Position numbers and translations under genes: made by a program. A DNA stretch of 64,000 bases from NCBI RefSeq assembly GCF_002086115.1, contig NZ_MVHJ01000003.1:303190-367189 (forward strand), in the 5' to 3' direction. Position 1 is the stretch's first letter, and each line of letters begins with the position of its first letter. Of this stretch, positions 63,789 to 64,000 are shown in pieces. Source of the DNA: Mycolicibacterium bacteremicum (lineage in GTDB: Bacteria > Actinomycetota > Actinomycetes > Mycobacteriales > Mycobacteriaceae). A model generated the notes under the pieces. It was not told the DNA's origin, ran no database searches, and saw nothing but the letters and a program-made list of their open reading frames with translations.

Positions 63789-64000
63789 ATGAGCAAGACC
63801 ATCTCCCACTGGGTCAACAACGACATCTTCACCGGCAGCTCCGATGCCACTGCGCCGGTGACGAATCCGGCGTCGGGTGCGGTGACCGGTCAGGTCGCGC
63901 TGGCCTCGGTCGAGGACTCCCGAGCGGTCATCGAGGCCGCCGCCGCGGCGTTCCCGGCCTGGCGCGACACCTCCCTGGCCAAACGCACCCAGATCCTCTT
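63789..64000 (+). CDS. iolA: Methylmalonate-semialdehyde dehydrogenase (CoA-acylating) IolA/MmsA, 5' part only
   Basis: The visible 70 residues start MSKTISHWVNND and continue with PVTNPASGAVTGQVALAS, the N-terminus of the MmsA/IolA aldehyde dehydrogenases. This enzyme turns malonate semialdehyde from the aldolase into acetyl-CoA and CO2, closing the pathway. The gene runs out of the window. It lies 5 bp after iolH. Confidence 0.9.
   Translation, partial: MSKTISHWVNNDIFTGSSDATAPVTNPASGAVTGQVALASVEDSRAVIEAAAAAFPAWRDTSLAKRTQIL

Overview
This is high-GC DNA from a mycobacterium, most likely a fast-growing Mycolicibacterium-type species. Three things support this. The left two thirds follow the gene order I remember from the Mycobacterium tuberculosis chromosome (about Rv2417c to Rv2455c). 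The window carries octT/gpgP, which make methylglucose lipopolysaccharide, and two resuscitation-promoting-factor genes. The RNase E also has the N-terminal extension and acidic tail seen in mycobacteria. There is no phage, transposase, CRISPR array, rRNA or tRNA that I can see.

Layout. 1-3914: end of a DapB-like reductase, then a minus-strand set degV - octT - gpgP - rsfS - nadD. 4033-7727: a VWA/MoxR pair and proA. 7785-17299: ribokinase, enoyl-CoA hydratase family protein, glutamine-dependent NAD synthetase, an APH-like protein, a sirtuin, a divergent P450/TetR pair with a visible operator, and an FAD oxidoreductase/PIG-L deacetylase pair. 17538-29499: a minus-strand housekeeping block proB - obg - rpmA - rplU - rne - ndk - DUF4233 - folC - valS. 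29604-35895: trans-acting enoyl-reductase-like protein, S9 peptidase, lipoprotein, FAD monooxygenase and two Rpf genes. 35896-36940 holds about 1 kb with no convincing gene but a strongly structured leader upstream of the RpfE-like gene. 36941-40524: mobA - korB - korA.

40838-64000 is a 23-kb cyclic-polyol (inositol) catabolism region. The core operon, on the plus strand from 56164, is iolC - aldolase - iolB - iolD - iolE - iolG - iolH - iolA (cut by the window end). Next to it are a GntR regulator (IolR-like), a sugar-porter MFS transporter, a ribose-type ABC importer, three further LacI-type regulators, three further Gfo/Idh/MocA dehydrogenases, two further TIM-barrel isomerases/dehydratases and a PfkB kinase. 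A 22-bp motif is almost identical (21/22) in front of both the ABC importer and the iol operon. This ties import to catabolism and is the best candidate GntR operator. One LacI gene is flanked by two identical 14-bp palindromes. Another has seven exact-length 30-bp tandem repeats that add an 80-residue N-terminal tail.

The most interesting unexplained signals are: (1) the multi-hairpin leader before rpfE, (2) the regulatory wiring of the polyol region and the extra dehydrogenase/isomerase modules of unknown substrate, (3) small dispersed repeats that have entered coding sequences or supply start codons (proA, proB, DUF4233/folC, iolC), and (4) a pair of related long hairpins with GCAGACGC/GCGTCTGC arms. 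All functional calls come from reading motifs and recalled families. No database search was possible.
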